Shown here: positions 34,901-42,113 of the stretch, piece after piece | How the letters are laid out: each line of letters begins with the position of its first letter | Position numbering within the stretch: position 1 is the first letter of the stretch | Assembly: GCA_003565295.1 (NCBI GenBank) | Contig: PXCO01000372.1 | Location: forward strand, 1-42,113 | Reading direction: 5' to 3' | Length of the DNA: 42,113 nt | Source of the DNA: Cyclobacteriaceae bacterium | GTDB lineage: Bacteria; Bacteroidota; Bacteroidia; Cytophagales; Cyclobacteriaceae | Translations under genes and position numbers: made by a program | Notes under the pieces: generated by a model | The model's database searches: none | What the model saw: only the letters and a program-made list of their open reading frames with translations | Told to the model about the DNA's origin: nothing

Positions 34901-35338
34901 TCCCCTTACCTCTATCCTGTCCTCAGCGGTGTAAACCTCTTCTTCGGCCACCTTAAGCTTGGAAAGTTCAGGGGTATTTTTTGAAGTTGGGGTTACATAG
35001 ATGTTATTGTTCATCCTTCTAAATGCCAAGCTTGTAGCCTCTGACAGGTATTCCAAAACTTCCTTTAGGTTACCCTCCGAAAAAGAAAATGAGAACAGCT
35101 GGTCTTGCTGATACAGTTTCTGATTATAGGTGAAGCTGAAGCCTGTTTCCGCTTCTATTTGGTCAAAAACCTCCTTGATGGTTCCTGACTCCACTTTAAT
35201 ACTCACCTTGACATCCTCCAAATTTTGGCTGTTGGAGGGAATAGCGAAGATCACCTGCATCGCCACCAACTGAATAATCAAGGCGTAAAAAAGCCTCTTT
35301 GATGCCATGATCAATAGTTTTAGTAAATGAATTTTCAT
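32000..35338 (-). CDS. SusC/RagA-family TonB-linked outer membrane transporter with STN domain
   Basis: The 1112-aa protein imports oligosaccharides with SusD, powered by TonB. The order is a signal region to about residue 38, an STN signalling domain (about 45-105, VKVSIKVESGTIKEVFDQIE), a CarboxypepD_reg-like domain (VRGKVVEENGEPVPGATVVI, near 125-205), a plug starting with VVVGYGTQKRSDLTGAISSV, and the barrel. The STN domain marks it as a transducer that contacts the FecR anti-sigma factor encoded just upstream. I start at the ATG at 35338 (MKIHLLKLL); the frame extends to 35428, but that Pro/Ala-rich extension spans GC-rich noncoding-looking sequence and would precede the signal peptide. 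Confidence 0.95.
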   Translation of the reverse strand: MKIHLLKLLIMASKRLFYALIIQLVAMQVIFAIPSNSQNLEDVKVSIKVESGTIKEVFDQIEAETGFSFTYNQKLYQQDQLFSFSFSEGNLKEVLEYLSEATSLAFRRMNNNIYVTPTSKNTPELSKLKVAEEEVYTAEDRIEVRGKVVEENGEPVPGATVVIEGTNTGTATDIDGNFTLNVEEGAVLVVSFIGYQSQRVVVGNRTELSIILREDQSSLEEVVVVGYGTQKRSDLTGAISSVKSEQLTAFPAINAVQALQGRAAGVQIQANNGAPGADYKVRIRGGTSINASSDPIFVVDGFIGAAMPPPEDIESIEVLKDASATAIYGSRGANGVIMVTTRRGSKGKARIEFNSSYSMQNEINRLDLLDADQFIDYISDARPNIEPLGANTDWQDQIFQTGAIQNNQLSISGGTDGVNYYVSGAYFDQKGVIINSDFKRYSITSNLDVQASDKLKFGLNIFAQRSESDGVRTQEGSGGLTPGVVSSAFKFEPDQPIRRPDGRFTVARLNDPHDNPYAVATSLINQSQNDRFQGNLFAEYDLTDNLKFRTTFGATTNSGRTGMFSPTTVTEGRNVGGDARINASRSTLLLNENYLTYTKNIGENHTFTAMGGYSYQSSVNENWGARGQNFITDAFSYWNLGSAAVWQTPNSGISDWVISSFYGRANYSFMDRFLVTFNARYDGSSTFSRNNKWAFFPSGAVAWNMKNERFLETSDLISFWKWRGSYGITGNQAISPFQTLARFSPVFTIQNGSPVNAVRPTTVANDNLTWETTAQLNIGTDIGFYDDRITLSAEYYRMVTSDLLFSVPLPRYSGYTNQLQNIGQVENKGVELTLASRNLVGAFQWNMDINISRNVNSILTLPEGTDIQYGSGPGHMVGLGATQLLSEGYPVGSFFGWTYDGVYQEGDDFIPGGGFEQTPGGEKFRDINGDGVLNADDRAIIGNPHPDFIWGWNNDFRWRNFDLNIFFQGSYGNDILSYTLMELDLLSGINNATTNALNRWTPTNTDTDVPKAANGRTRRVSNRWIYDGTFTRLKNLALGYNLPQPIVERLKLSRLRVYVSAQNILTFTSYPGYDPEVNYNSGGGTNGNRNLGLDYGSYPNAKNYTIGLNVGF

Positions 35339-35466
35339 AATTTTAAATGCTTTAAAATTCTTTGAGTACGTTAATTGATTTGAATTTTGAGCGGGGTCCG
35401 GTACTGTTGGCGCAGGGGCCGGGCCCACTTTTTTTTTAAGGTTTATGCTTCATAGGCAATTTTAGG

Positions 35467-36414
35467 TTATTTACAGTCTTTGATGAAAATTTTTATGGGT
35501 GCTTCCCTACCTTCCATTTGATATTCGAAGTCCAGTATATGTTTCATGCCTTTCAAAATGGTCTCTATGCGTTCCCCCTCATAGGTGCCGGTGATGAGAC
35601 ATTTGCTGCTTTTATTGCTGCTGCTAAGCTCAAAGGACACTCCATATGCCCTCTCCAGGATTGTGAACACATTCAATACAGGTTCATCCCGGAATTCAAG
35701 TTTTCTATGCATCCATCCCAAGAAAAATGACGGATTGACCTCTCTTATAGATAACCCTTCCTCTGCAATCAAGGCCTGTTGCCCCCTTTCAAGTTCTACA
35801 CCTTCATGGTGAACAGGTGACTGAACCCTTACTTTTCCCGTGGCCACAGTTACTTCCGTTTTGCCATTGGTGTGTACGTTGAAACTGGTGCCTATCACCG
35901 TGATCATGTTTTCTCCTGAAAAAACAGTAAAGGGTCTTTTGGCATCAGGTTTTATATCAAAAAATGCCTCGCCCTGCAGATACACCTCTCTGCCGTTTGG
36001 GGCAAAGGACTCCGGAAACCTTATACTACTATTCTCATTAAGTTTTATAATACTCCCATCGGTCAATGTGACCGTAGAACGCATGGAGGCCGAGGTTGTC
36101 TTTACCATCCATGCAGCCTCTGACTCCGCTGGTCTGGTCATATGATACACCCCGTAACCAAGGGCAAAAATTAGTACAATAGATGCGGCGAATCTAACGT
36201 AGGTACTAAAATCATGCGATCTATAGTTGGAAACCCCTGAACTCTTGAGCTTTTTCCAAACCCTGTCTCGTGCTTGAATTTCATCTTCCCGACTGGGCAA
36301 TGAGCCCTTATCCGCCAATTTGTCCAATAAAACAGAAAATTGCTCCTTTTCCCGGAAAGTGGCTTTGCCGGAAAAGTATCTTTTTGCTAATCTAAGTAGT
36401 TGTTTTTTTACCAT
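35467..36414 (-). CDS. FecR-family anti-sigma factor
   Basis: The 315-aa inner-membrane regulator has a cytoplasmic N-terminus (about 1-70, sigma-binding), one membrane helix (about 73-91, FAASIVLIFALGYGVYHM), a periplasmic FecR domain (TLTDGSIIKLNENSSIRFPE near 115, then GEAFFDIKPDAKRPFTV) and a C-terminal DUF4974/STN-like domain (DEPVLNVFTILERAYGVSFE). It transmits the SusC signal to the ECF sigma factor encoded 87 bp upstream. The length and order are normal for Bacteroidota FecR proteins. Confidence 0.95.
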   Translation of the reverse strand: MVKKQLLRLAKRYFSGKATFREKEQFSVLLDKLADKGSLPSREDEIQARDRVWKKLKSSGVSNYRSHDFSTYVRFAASIVLIFALGYGVYHMTRPAESEAAWMVKTTSASMRSTVTLTDGSIIKLNENSSIRFPESFAPNGREVYLQGEAFFDIKPDAKRPFTVFSGENMITVIGTSFNVHTNGKTEVTVATGKVRVQSPVHHEGVELERGQQALIAEEGLSIREVNPSFFLGWMHRKLEFRDEPVLNVFTILERAYGVSFELSSSNKSSKCLITGTYEGERIETILKGMKHILDFEYQMEGREAPIKIFIKDCK

Positions 36415-36501
36415 TCCAATGTGGGCCCTTCAACAGCCATAATAAGGGTAAGTACCCAAAATAGATGGTGTCAGCTATTCCAGATTAAAAAAAATAAAAC
36501 T

Positions 36502-37068
36502 TTATTTCAAAAGAATGAATATCAGCACCAACTCAATGGATTGCCGAAGGTGAAGTAGCGCCTTCTTAATGTGATTCTCCACGGTGAATACTGACAAACC
36601 CAATTTATGCGCAATTTCTTTATTACTTAAATGGCCGAACCTGCTTAACTCAAAAACCATCCTGCATTTTTTGGGAAGCCGGAAAATAGCTTTATCAATA
36701 CAGCTTTTGGTTTCTTGCTCGCTCAGATAATTTTCGGTGGAGGACTCGGAGAAATGGTTTTCAATCAAATTAATCTGTTCACGTGTCCATTTATTTCTCC
36801 TAATTTCTTTAGCAATCTGGTTTCTTGCTGCCCCATAGAGGTAAGGAGATAAAAGTTGAATTTGTAGTGACTTCCTGTTTTTCCAAATATCCAAAAAAAT
36901 GTTTTGTACGATATCCTCAGCGATTTCCCTGTCTTGCATTACCTTATAAACAAAACGGAATATCTGGTCGAAATACCTTATGTAAATCTCCTCAAATGCC
37001 TTGGCATCTTCCCGGTCTTTTAACCATGTTAAAAGTTGGAGGTCATTATGGGCCTTGTAACAATTCAA
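36502..37068 (-). CDS. ECF RNA polymerase sigma-70 factor (Bacteroidota expansion family)
   Basis: The 188-aa sigma factor has region 2 (about residues 20-90, FEEIYIRYFDQIFRFVYKV, AEDIVQNIFLDIW) and region 4 (about 125-180, LPKKCRMVFELSRFGHLSNK, EIAHKLGLSVFTVENHIKKA). It should direct transcription of the SusCD genes when released by FecR. The only usable start is a TTG at 37068: an in-frame stop lies just upstream and the next internal Met (residue 43) would delete much of region 2. A 7-bp inverted repeat sits directly upstream of that TTG. Confidence 0.94.
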   Translation of the reverse strand: MNCYKAHNDLQLLTWLKDREDAKAFEEIYIRYFDQIFRFVYKVMQDREIAEDIVQNIFLDIWKNRKSLQIQLLSPYLYGAARNQIAKEIRRNKWTREQINLIENHFSESSTENYLSEQETKSCIDKAIFRLPKKCRMVFELSRFGHLSNKEIAHKLGLSVFTVENHIKKALLHLRQSIELVLIFILLK

Positions 37069-37076
37069 GAATAAAA

Positions 37077-37099
37077 CTAACTATTTTAATGCTAGTTAG
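37077..37099. promoter_or_regulatory. Inverted repeat CTAACTA-N9-TAGTTAG before the sigma gene
   Basis: Perfect 7-bp arms with a 9-bp spacer, 8 bases upstream of the TTG start. Read leftward, the hairpin is followed by TTTTATT, so it could be a weak terminator between the exported-protein gene and the sigma gene, or an operator. Confidence 0.45.
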
Positions 37100-37143
37100 G
37101 TGCTTTTTCAAATATTTCCAAACCTTTAAAAAAAAATCAACCC

Positions 37144-38865
37144 TTATTGAAAGTAGATACGATGGTGAAAAGGTGTAAACCCTGTTAAAAACACTGTCGG
37201 TGCATCCATTCTTGGCAACCCTCCCCTGATCTCAACCCAGGTATGTTCCTGAACACCAGGGCCAAATTTCAGCATCTCCCCGTCCTTCTCGTAGATAGCC
37301 TCTTCCTGACCCAAAAAATAGGTCTTTTCCATGTCGGTATGAGAACTTACACCACGGAAACCCCCTCCCTCCCTGAATATCAGCTCTAATGCTAGGGGAA
37401 CACCGTCGGTACCTTGAATATCCACTAAAAGTTCGAAACCATTTTCTATTTCCTTTATTTCAACCTTGGTTCTCAACCTTTGTATTTCAGATTGTTCTCG
37501 ATCAGTTCTGGGCATTTTTGACCAATCGCCATCCCCGGACACCTCACCGGGACCAAAGGGTTGATAGTAAGGCCCTTCCAATTCGCTTGTCAAAATATAC
37601 CTCCCATCTACTTCTTCAAAGTTCTCAGCCTTGAATTGCCCTTTGCCAAAAAAAGCGCTTGCCAATCTCACACCTTGCAATACTGTTTTCAATTTATGAA
37701 AGGTGAAAAATACCGGGTTATCCAAAAGAATCGTGCCATCATACTCCCCTCTGCGAATCCTAATCAGACCGGAGTGAAGGAATTTTTTGACATAATTAGT
37801 AGGCAAGGGTTTGCTTGGGGGCAACTCTTCCCATAAAGAGGTGTCCTCCAGGAAGAAATAAAGGAAACCGGTGGTCTTTTCAAAACTAGTCTTTTCAATG
37901 AGTTCACAAGCAGCAGCAAACTGTCCATTTTTATCTTTTAAAGCCATGTACCGATAGGGATAATAATAGGGTTCAAAAGTAGCCACCAATGAATTGTCCT
38001 GCCTGCCAGAAGCCTCAGTTACAATCTCCCCGTTAGGATGTAAGTAATATAAAGTCATCTCCAGGTTCCTTCGTACATATTCCAATAATTCCATTTTCCC
38101 AAATCCCCTTGCTGTGCTGATCAATACCCTATCGCTAAGTGAGCTGTAGATGTAACTGCTCTTTTCCTCAAACTGACCATCAGGATCCAGGTCTATCCCT
38201 TCTGCCAGCCAAACCTCGGCTCTTTCCAAATACCCTTTGTCCTGCCGCAATCCATAAAGCTCAGCCAAGGCTGCGCAAACTACCCAACGGTGGTTAGGGG
38301 TATGAATGCCTCCACGTTTTAACTCCTCCCCCGCCCTCAGGAAAAATGACAACAGAGGAGTGGTCAATGTCTCTTTTCCGGGTATCTCAGATTCTTCCAC
38401 GACCTTGTAAATAGGAACTAGCCATTTTACAATGAAAGCTGTATCGGGAGTTGAGTGAAAATTGGTGGTGACCAGGTCGATTGTGCCGTCCTCATGTTGG
38501 GATTTCAACAGAAAATCAGCCGTGGCACTGAGTTTTTCTACCAGACCTTGATCACTATAATACCTGCTGGAAGGAGCCACAAGCCCACTCATCCCAGCTC
38601 TAAGAAAACCTGTGGCCGAATGTGCTGTGGCCATTTGAAAACGATCTTTGATGCCTCCGAAAAGTGGGTCACCGGGATCGGCTACATGAAAAGTTAAAAG
38701 CCTTTCTATATTGCCATCATTAATTTCAATGAGCTTTACTAACCATGCAGGCATTTCTGAACCATGCCAATTACTGAAACTATTTATCCAAGCCAAGCTA
38801 GGCAATCCTAGCGGCACCAAAGCAGCCAATTTACCAGTGTTTTTGAAAAAACTTCTTCTATCCAT
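37144..38865 (-). CDS. Tat-type exported protein, alpha/alpha-toroid lyase-like, uncharacterised
   Basis: The 573-aa protein starts MDRRSFFKNTGKLAALVPLG, a twin-arginine-like signal. Residues 40-380 are helical repeats of the kind found in alpha/alpha-toroid polysaccharide lyases, with NFHSTPDT (135-142), GGIHTPNHRWVV (Asn191, His192) and DGQFEEKSSYIYSS (229-242, Tyr238/Tyr240), a pattern like the Asn-His-Tyr sets of heparinase-type lyases. The C-terminal third is beta-rich, as in lyase beta-sandwich domains. I do not recognise a named PL family, and catalysis is inference. It lies 24 bp downstream of a sulfatase gene in a SusCD locus, which supports a role on a sulfated or uronic-acid glycan. 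Confidence 0.75.
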   Translation of the reverse strand: MDRRSFFKNTGKLAALVPLGLPSLAWINSFSNWHGSEMPAWLVKLIEINDGNIERLLTFHVADPGDPLFGGIKDRFQMATAHSATGFLRAGMSGLVAPSSRYYSDQGLVEKLSATADFLLKSQHEDGTIDLVTTNFHSTPDTAFIVKWLVPIYKVVEESEIPGKETLTTPLLSFFLRAGEELKRGGIHTPNHRWVVCAALAELYGLRQDKGYLERAEVWLAEGIDLDPDGQFEEKSSYIYSSLSDRVLISTARGFGKMELLEYVRRNLEMTLYYLHPNGEIVTEASGRQDNSLVATFEPYYYPYRYMALKDKNGQFAAACELIEKTSFEKTTGFLYFFLEDTSLWEELPPSKPLPTNYVKKFLHSGLIRIRRGEYDGTILLDNPVFFTFHKLKTVLQGVRLASAFFGKGQFKAENFEEVDGRYILTSELEGPYYQPFGPGEVSGDGDWSKMPRTDREQSEIQRLRTKVEIKEIENGFELLVDIQGTDGVPLALELIFREGGGFRGVSSHTDMEKTYFLGQEEAIYEKDGEMLKFGPGVQEHTWVEIRGGLPRMDAPTVFLTGFTPFHHRIYFQ

Positions 38866-38889
38866 AGTTTTTGTAAATTTCTGAATGGA

Positions 38890-40410
38890 CTAAAAAGCCC
38901 AGCGCACCTGCTCCCAGGGAACATCCCCGTCATTTTGTTGATCGGGGCCTACTGTACTTCTTCCTTTTTTAATCAATTGCATCATTTCATTTTTCAAGGT
39001 ATCCACTATTGAAGTATATTGGTGCATCTGGTTATCCCTTTCACCCGGGTCTTTTCCTAAATCAAACAATTGATACGAAGGAAGACCCTCCAAACCTTCA
39101 TTTGTCCGAGGCTCGCTCCAACCCCCAGAACCCGGCCATAACACCAGTTTCCAGTTATCCCTTCTTATGGCAAACCTGCCTTCAATGGAATGATGGACGA
39201 TGGATTCTCTAATGGGCATACCTGATTCTCCTGTCAAAACACCCAAAAAACTAAAGCTGTCTTCCCCAACATCAGGAGGCAAGGTTGCGCCGGTTAGCTC
39301 GGCTAAGGTATGCATAAGGTCTGTGGTGCAAACCAACCTGTCAGAAACCCTCCCCTTTTTGATCATCTTTGGCCAATGCACCAGAAATGGAACCCTATGT
39401 CCCCCTTCGTAAATATCTGCCTTATGTCCTCTATAAATATAGCTGGGATGATGCCCCACCCTTTCTAATTCCGGAAAACTTGCTCTTGGAGAACACCCAT
39501 TATCACTGGTGAATATCAAAATTGTATTCTCCAATTCACCTGTTTCCCTTAATGCCTGAATAAGCTGTCCCACCACATCGTCCACCTGCAACATAAAATC
39601 CCCATATAAATTGGTGTTACTTTGACCCATAAATCCCGTTATCGGCAGTATGGGGGTATGTGGGGCCGGTAAAGCATAATAGAGAAAAAAGGGATTATCT
39701 GAGCTTGTCTGTTTCCTAATGTATTGAACAGCCTCTTCGGTGAGATGAGGTAAGACTTGCACGTGGTCAAAATCAGCCCCCGTTTCTCCCTCTCTCCAAA
39801 AACCTTTGTCATCCACATTCCGGGTAATTCGGTTAGGAGCTGCGGTAATGGTATCATTTCGTACATAAACATACGGGGGCATATCCAAAGAACCGCTAAA
39901 ACCATATGAGAAATCAAACCCTTCTGCTCTAGGCCCCTTTTTGATGGGTTCATTATAATCCACCTCAAACCTGTTATCTAGATGATTCAGCTCCTCTGCT
40001 TCCTCTTTAAAACTCCATTCCCAGCCCAAATGCCACTTGCCAACAAAGCCCGTATGATATCCCTGTGACTGCATGAGATGGCCTACGGTCATTCGGTCCA
40101 TTTCTATCAGTGGGGCTGAATAACCACTCAACACCCCACTCTTTAACTTGGATCTCCAATTATATCTGCCTGTCAATATGCCATACCGGGTAGGGGTGCA
40201 TACAGAAGAGCTGGTATGCGCATCTGTGAATTTTAGCCCATTTTGAGCCAACCAATCAATATTCTCAGTGAAAATCTTGGATTCGGGATTGTAGGAAGAA
40301 ACATCCCCGATTCCCATATCATCGGCAAGAATATAAACAATATTAGGGAGATTTTGCCCCATTAATTGAACGCTTAGCAAATGTAAAAGGCTTACTAATA
40401 AAACTCTCAT
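38890..40410 (-). CDS. Formylglycine-dependent sulfatase (S1-type), exported
   Basis: The 506-aa enzyme has a signal peptide (MRVLLVSLLHLLSVQLMGQ) and the sulfatase active site CTPTRYGILTGRY, with Cys71 to be converted to formylglycine by an anaerobic or aerobic maturase encoded elsewhere. Metal ligands include Asp30-Asp31 in YILADDMGIGD and FTSDNG in the C-terminal half. It hydrolyses a sulfate ester, most likely on a polysaccharide given its neighbours. I use the ATG at 40410; a TTG at 40416 would add two residues. The exact S1 subfamily and sugar position are not readable. Confidence 0.93.
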   Translation of the reverse strand: MRVLLVSLLHLLSVQLMGQNLPNIVYILADDMGIGDVSSYNPESKIFTENIDWLAQNGLKFTDAHTSSSVCTPTRYGILTGRYNWRSKLKSGVLSGYSAPLIEMDRMTVGHLMQSQGYHTGFVGKWHLGWEWSFKEEAEELNHLDNRFEVDYNEPIKKGPRAEGFDFSYGFSGSLDMPPYVYVRNDTITAAPNRITRNVDDKGFWREGETGADFDHVQVLPHLTEEAVQYIRKQTSSDNPFFLYYALPAPHTPILPITGFMGQSNTNLYGDFMLQVDDVVGQLIQALRETGELENTILIFTSDNGCSPRASFPELERVGHHPSYIYRGHKADIYEGGHRVPFLVHWPKMIKKGRVSDRLVCTTDLMHTLAELTGATLPPDVGEDSFSFLGVLTGESGMPIRESIVHHSIEGRFAIRRDNWKLVLWPGSGGWSEPRTNEGLEGLPSYQLFDLGKDPGERDNQMHQYTSIVDTLKNEMMQLIKKGRSTVGPDQQNDGDVPWEQVRWAF

Positions 40411-40630
40411 GGTCAATTGGGTTTAAACATGAAATATAAGTGATTCCCCTTAGCTTTTTATGGTTCAGGCTTAAATTTCACTCCTAATAGTATAAAACAT
40501 ACAATGAGTTTTTGAAGGGAGGAGGGACAGTCCGAAAGGATATAACAAGAATCAGTCTGATAGTGGACCTCCGCCCATGTCTTTAATTTGTAAAATCCTT
40601 ATCCTGAACAGGATTGAGTTGAGAAAAGTA

Positions 40631-42019
40631 TTAAACGATCCCCAGGGCATAATATAAAGCAATGATAAAAAAGACACCCGCTGTCTTTACACCTGTCAAC
40701 GCAAAAATATCCAAATAGGACTGCTTATGGGTTAGTCCACAGACTAAAAGTAATGTGATAATGGCTCCATTATGGGGCAGCGTGTCCATACCTCCGCTGG
40801 CCATTGAGGCCACCCGGTGCAACACCTCGGGGGGTATTTCCAAACTTTGGGCTGCCTGCAGATAAGTATCCCCCATGGCCGCCAGGGCAATGCTCATCCC
40901 CCCCGAGGCAGAACCCGTAATGGCAGATAATACATTTACCGTCACCGCAAGGTTCACCAATAAATCATTGAAGGTATTGGAAATATACCCTTTTACAGAC
41001 TGGAACCCGGGCAAGGCCGCAATCACAGCACCAAAGCCATATTCCGAAGCGGTGTTAAGGGTGGCCACCAATGCACCACCCACCGCAGTGTTCATTTCTG
41101 CATTGAAATTCCGCCAAACTGACTTAAATGCCAAAGCCATTACTGTGGCAATCCCCAAAATCAGGGCCAAAATAACCGCCCAAATTGCCGACAGTCGAGT
41201 GACATCCACAGGATCTTCTAATCCAAACCCTATTAACTCCACCGTTTTTCCGTAGTAAACAGGTATTGCATAGGTGAACAGCTTGTTGGTCAATGCCACT
41301 ACCAGTAAGGGAAGAAGTGCCAGATAGGGGCTTATTATATGTTTAACTGAGGATTCCTCAGGTTCATTGATATGAGCCTCACCATAGCCCTCGCCACCTT
41401 TATCAGCCCTGTTCTTTTGCCATTGGAGGTATAAAAGGCCTGTACCAAACACAAACATCCCTCCCAAAAACCCCAACCAAGGAGCTGCCCAGGTATCGGT
41501 GCGGAAAAAGGTGGTGGGGATAATGTTTTGGATTTGGGGAGAACCCGGAAAGGCATCCATGGTAAAGGTAAAGGCTCCCAGTGCTATAGTGGCCGGTAAA
41601 AGACGTTTAGGGATATTTGCATCCCTAAAAAGTACAGCCCCAAAAGGATATACAGCAAAGGCTACCACAAACAGGGAAACTCCCCCATAGGTAAGCAGGG
41701 CACAGACCAGGACAATCGCAAAAATTGCCCTTTCAGGCCCAAGGGTCTTGAGGGTAAAGGAGGTAATCGCTTTGGCAAATCCGGACATGGCGACCACCTT
41801 TCCAAAAATAGCCCCCAACAAAAATACAGGGAAATAAAGCTTGACAAAATCCACCATTCTTTCCATAAAGACCCCTGAAAAGTAGGGTAAAACCATGGCT
41901 GGAAAGGTGAGTACCACCGCCAACATGGCTGCCATAGGGGCGAAAATTATCACACTAAATCCCCTGTAAGCCACCAGTATCAGCAACCCCAAGGCCAATA
42001 GGATTATTACCACATCCAT
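40631..42019 (-). CDS. GntP-family permease (gluconate-type H+ symporter)
   Basis: The 462-aa protein is hydrophobic throughout, with about 12 membrane segments, and matches the GntP family, whose members import gluconate and related hydroxy- or sugar acids. Family-like stretches include FGAVIAALPGF and ITGSASGGMSIALAAMG, and RVASMASGGMDTLPHNGAII near the end. It lies 26 bp downstream of a histidinol-dehydrogenase-family gene and 214 bp upstream of the sulfatase gene. The transported acid is unknown; a released uronic or sulfonated acid is possible but unproven. Confidence 0.9.
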   Translation of the reverse strand: MDVVIILLALGLLILVAYRGFSVIIFAPMAAMLAVVLTFPAMVLPYFSGVFMERMVDFVKLYFPVFLLGAIFGKVVAMSGFAKAITSFTLKTLGPERAIFAIVLVCALLTYGGVSLFVVAFAVYPFGAVLFRDANIPKRLLPATIALGAFTFTMDAFPGSPQIQNIIPTTFFRTDTWAAPWLGFLGGMFVFGTGLLYLQWQKNRADKGGEGYGEAHINEPEESSVKHIISPYLALLPLLVVALTNKLFTYAIPVYYGKTVELIGFGLEDPVDVTRLSAIWAVILALILGIATVMALAFKSVWRNFNAEMNTAVGGALVATLNTASEYGFGAVIAALPGFQSVKGYISNTFNDLLVNLAVTVNVLSAITGSASGGMSIALAAMGDTYLQAAQSLEIPPEVLHRVASMASGGMDTLPHNGAIITLLLVCGLTHKQSYLDIFALTGVKTAGVFFIIALYYALGIV

Positions 42020-42045
42020 GGAATTATCATTTAGCCATATCCGAA

Positions 42046-42113
42046 TTAATCCTCTTTCCCATACCGCCTTACCCTTAGGGCTGCCTGTTCTTTGTGTCCC
42101 ATAAAACCCTCCA
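42046..42113 (-). CDS. C-terminal end of a histidinol-dehydrogenase-family protein (partial)
   Basis: Only the last 21 codons are in the window: EGFMGHKEQAALRVRRYG plus KED and a stop. They match the HisD C-terminus, in which E-x4-H contributes a catalytic Glu and a zinc-ligand His (E. coli Glu414 and His419) followed by K-x4-LRV. The 26-bp gap to the GntP gene suggests one operon, which points to a HisD-like paralogue acting on a small polyol or amino-alcohol rather than to histidine synthesis. The assignment from so short a piece is tentative. Confidence 0.5.
   Translation of the reverse strand, partial: EGFMGHKEQAALRVRRYGKED

Noticed and set aside
35339-35428. N-terminal extension of SusC (Pro/Ala-rich)
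   Set aside because: It would place 30 non-signal residues before the signal peptide and reads through GC-rich intergenic sequence; the ATG at 35338 fits the family.
40601-40614. Palindrome ATCCTGAACAGGAT downstream of the permease gene
   Set aside because: It is short, with a 2-base centre and no T run on the minus strand, so it is not supported as a terminator.

Overview
The window looks like chromosome of a marine or freshwater Bacteroidota, most probably a Cytophagales member of the Cyclobacteriaceae type (Cyclobacterium, Echinicola or Algoriphagus relatives). The reasons are a SusC/SusD pair driven by an ECF sigma factor and a FecR anti-sigma factor, TonB receptors with carboxypeptidase-regulatory-like N-termini, promoters of the Bacteroidota form TTTG-N19-21-TAnnTTTG, weak Shine-Dalgarno sequences, a tRNA gene without encoded CCA, and several TTG or GTG starts. 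The genus is inference.

Layout. Positions 1-270 are a mosaic of short GC-rich palindromes. Next come murB (cell wall) facing a dCMP deaminase gene, a single-domain response regulator, an uncharacterised 160-aa-class protein, a 69-aa protein made almost only of Asp, Glu and Phe, and a 49-aa membrane protein. A POT-family peptide transporter points left. A cyclophilin, a hybrid histidine kinase and a hotdog-fold protein form a rightward operon at 5582-8809. Thioredoxin and a DinB-like protein (leftward) and an M3 metallopeptidase (rightward) follow. A 474-bp gap after the peptidase holds a small leftward transcription unit that may encode a 26-aa membrane peptide. Then come a CDF cation exporter (leftward) and an AI-2E-family membrane protein with a TPR lipoprotein (rightward).

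Positions 22271-15555 are a leftward efflux operon: TetR regulator, TolC-like channel, membrane-fusion lipoprotein and RND pump. A perfect 13-bp inverted repeat lies just upstream of the probable tetR start, and a second copy of the palindrome mosaic sits inside the operon between tolC and the fusion protein. purL (22689-26420) follows, with a strong terminator, a transposase remnant and a large TonB-dependent receptor. The 1-kb gap after the receptor carries tRNA-Gln(TTG) with a textbook promoter and terminator.

Positions 30462-42113 form a leftward polysaccharide-utilisation type locus. In transcription order it has the tail of a histidinol-dehydrogenase-family gene, a GntP permease, a sulfatase, a Tat-type exported protein that resembles an alpha/alpha-toroid lyase, an ECF sigma factor, FecR, SusC with an STN domain, and SusD. 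The likely logic is that SusC senses and imports a sulfated oligosaccharide and signals through FecR to the sigma factor, while the sulfatase and the uncharacterised exported protein process the glycan. The permease and dehydrogenase may handle a released acid. The substrate cannot be read from the sequence. The most novel items are the exported toroid-like protein, the Asp/Glu/Phe protein, the palindrome mosaics and the small leftward transcription unit near 12 kb.
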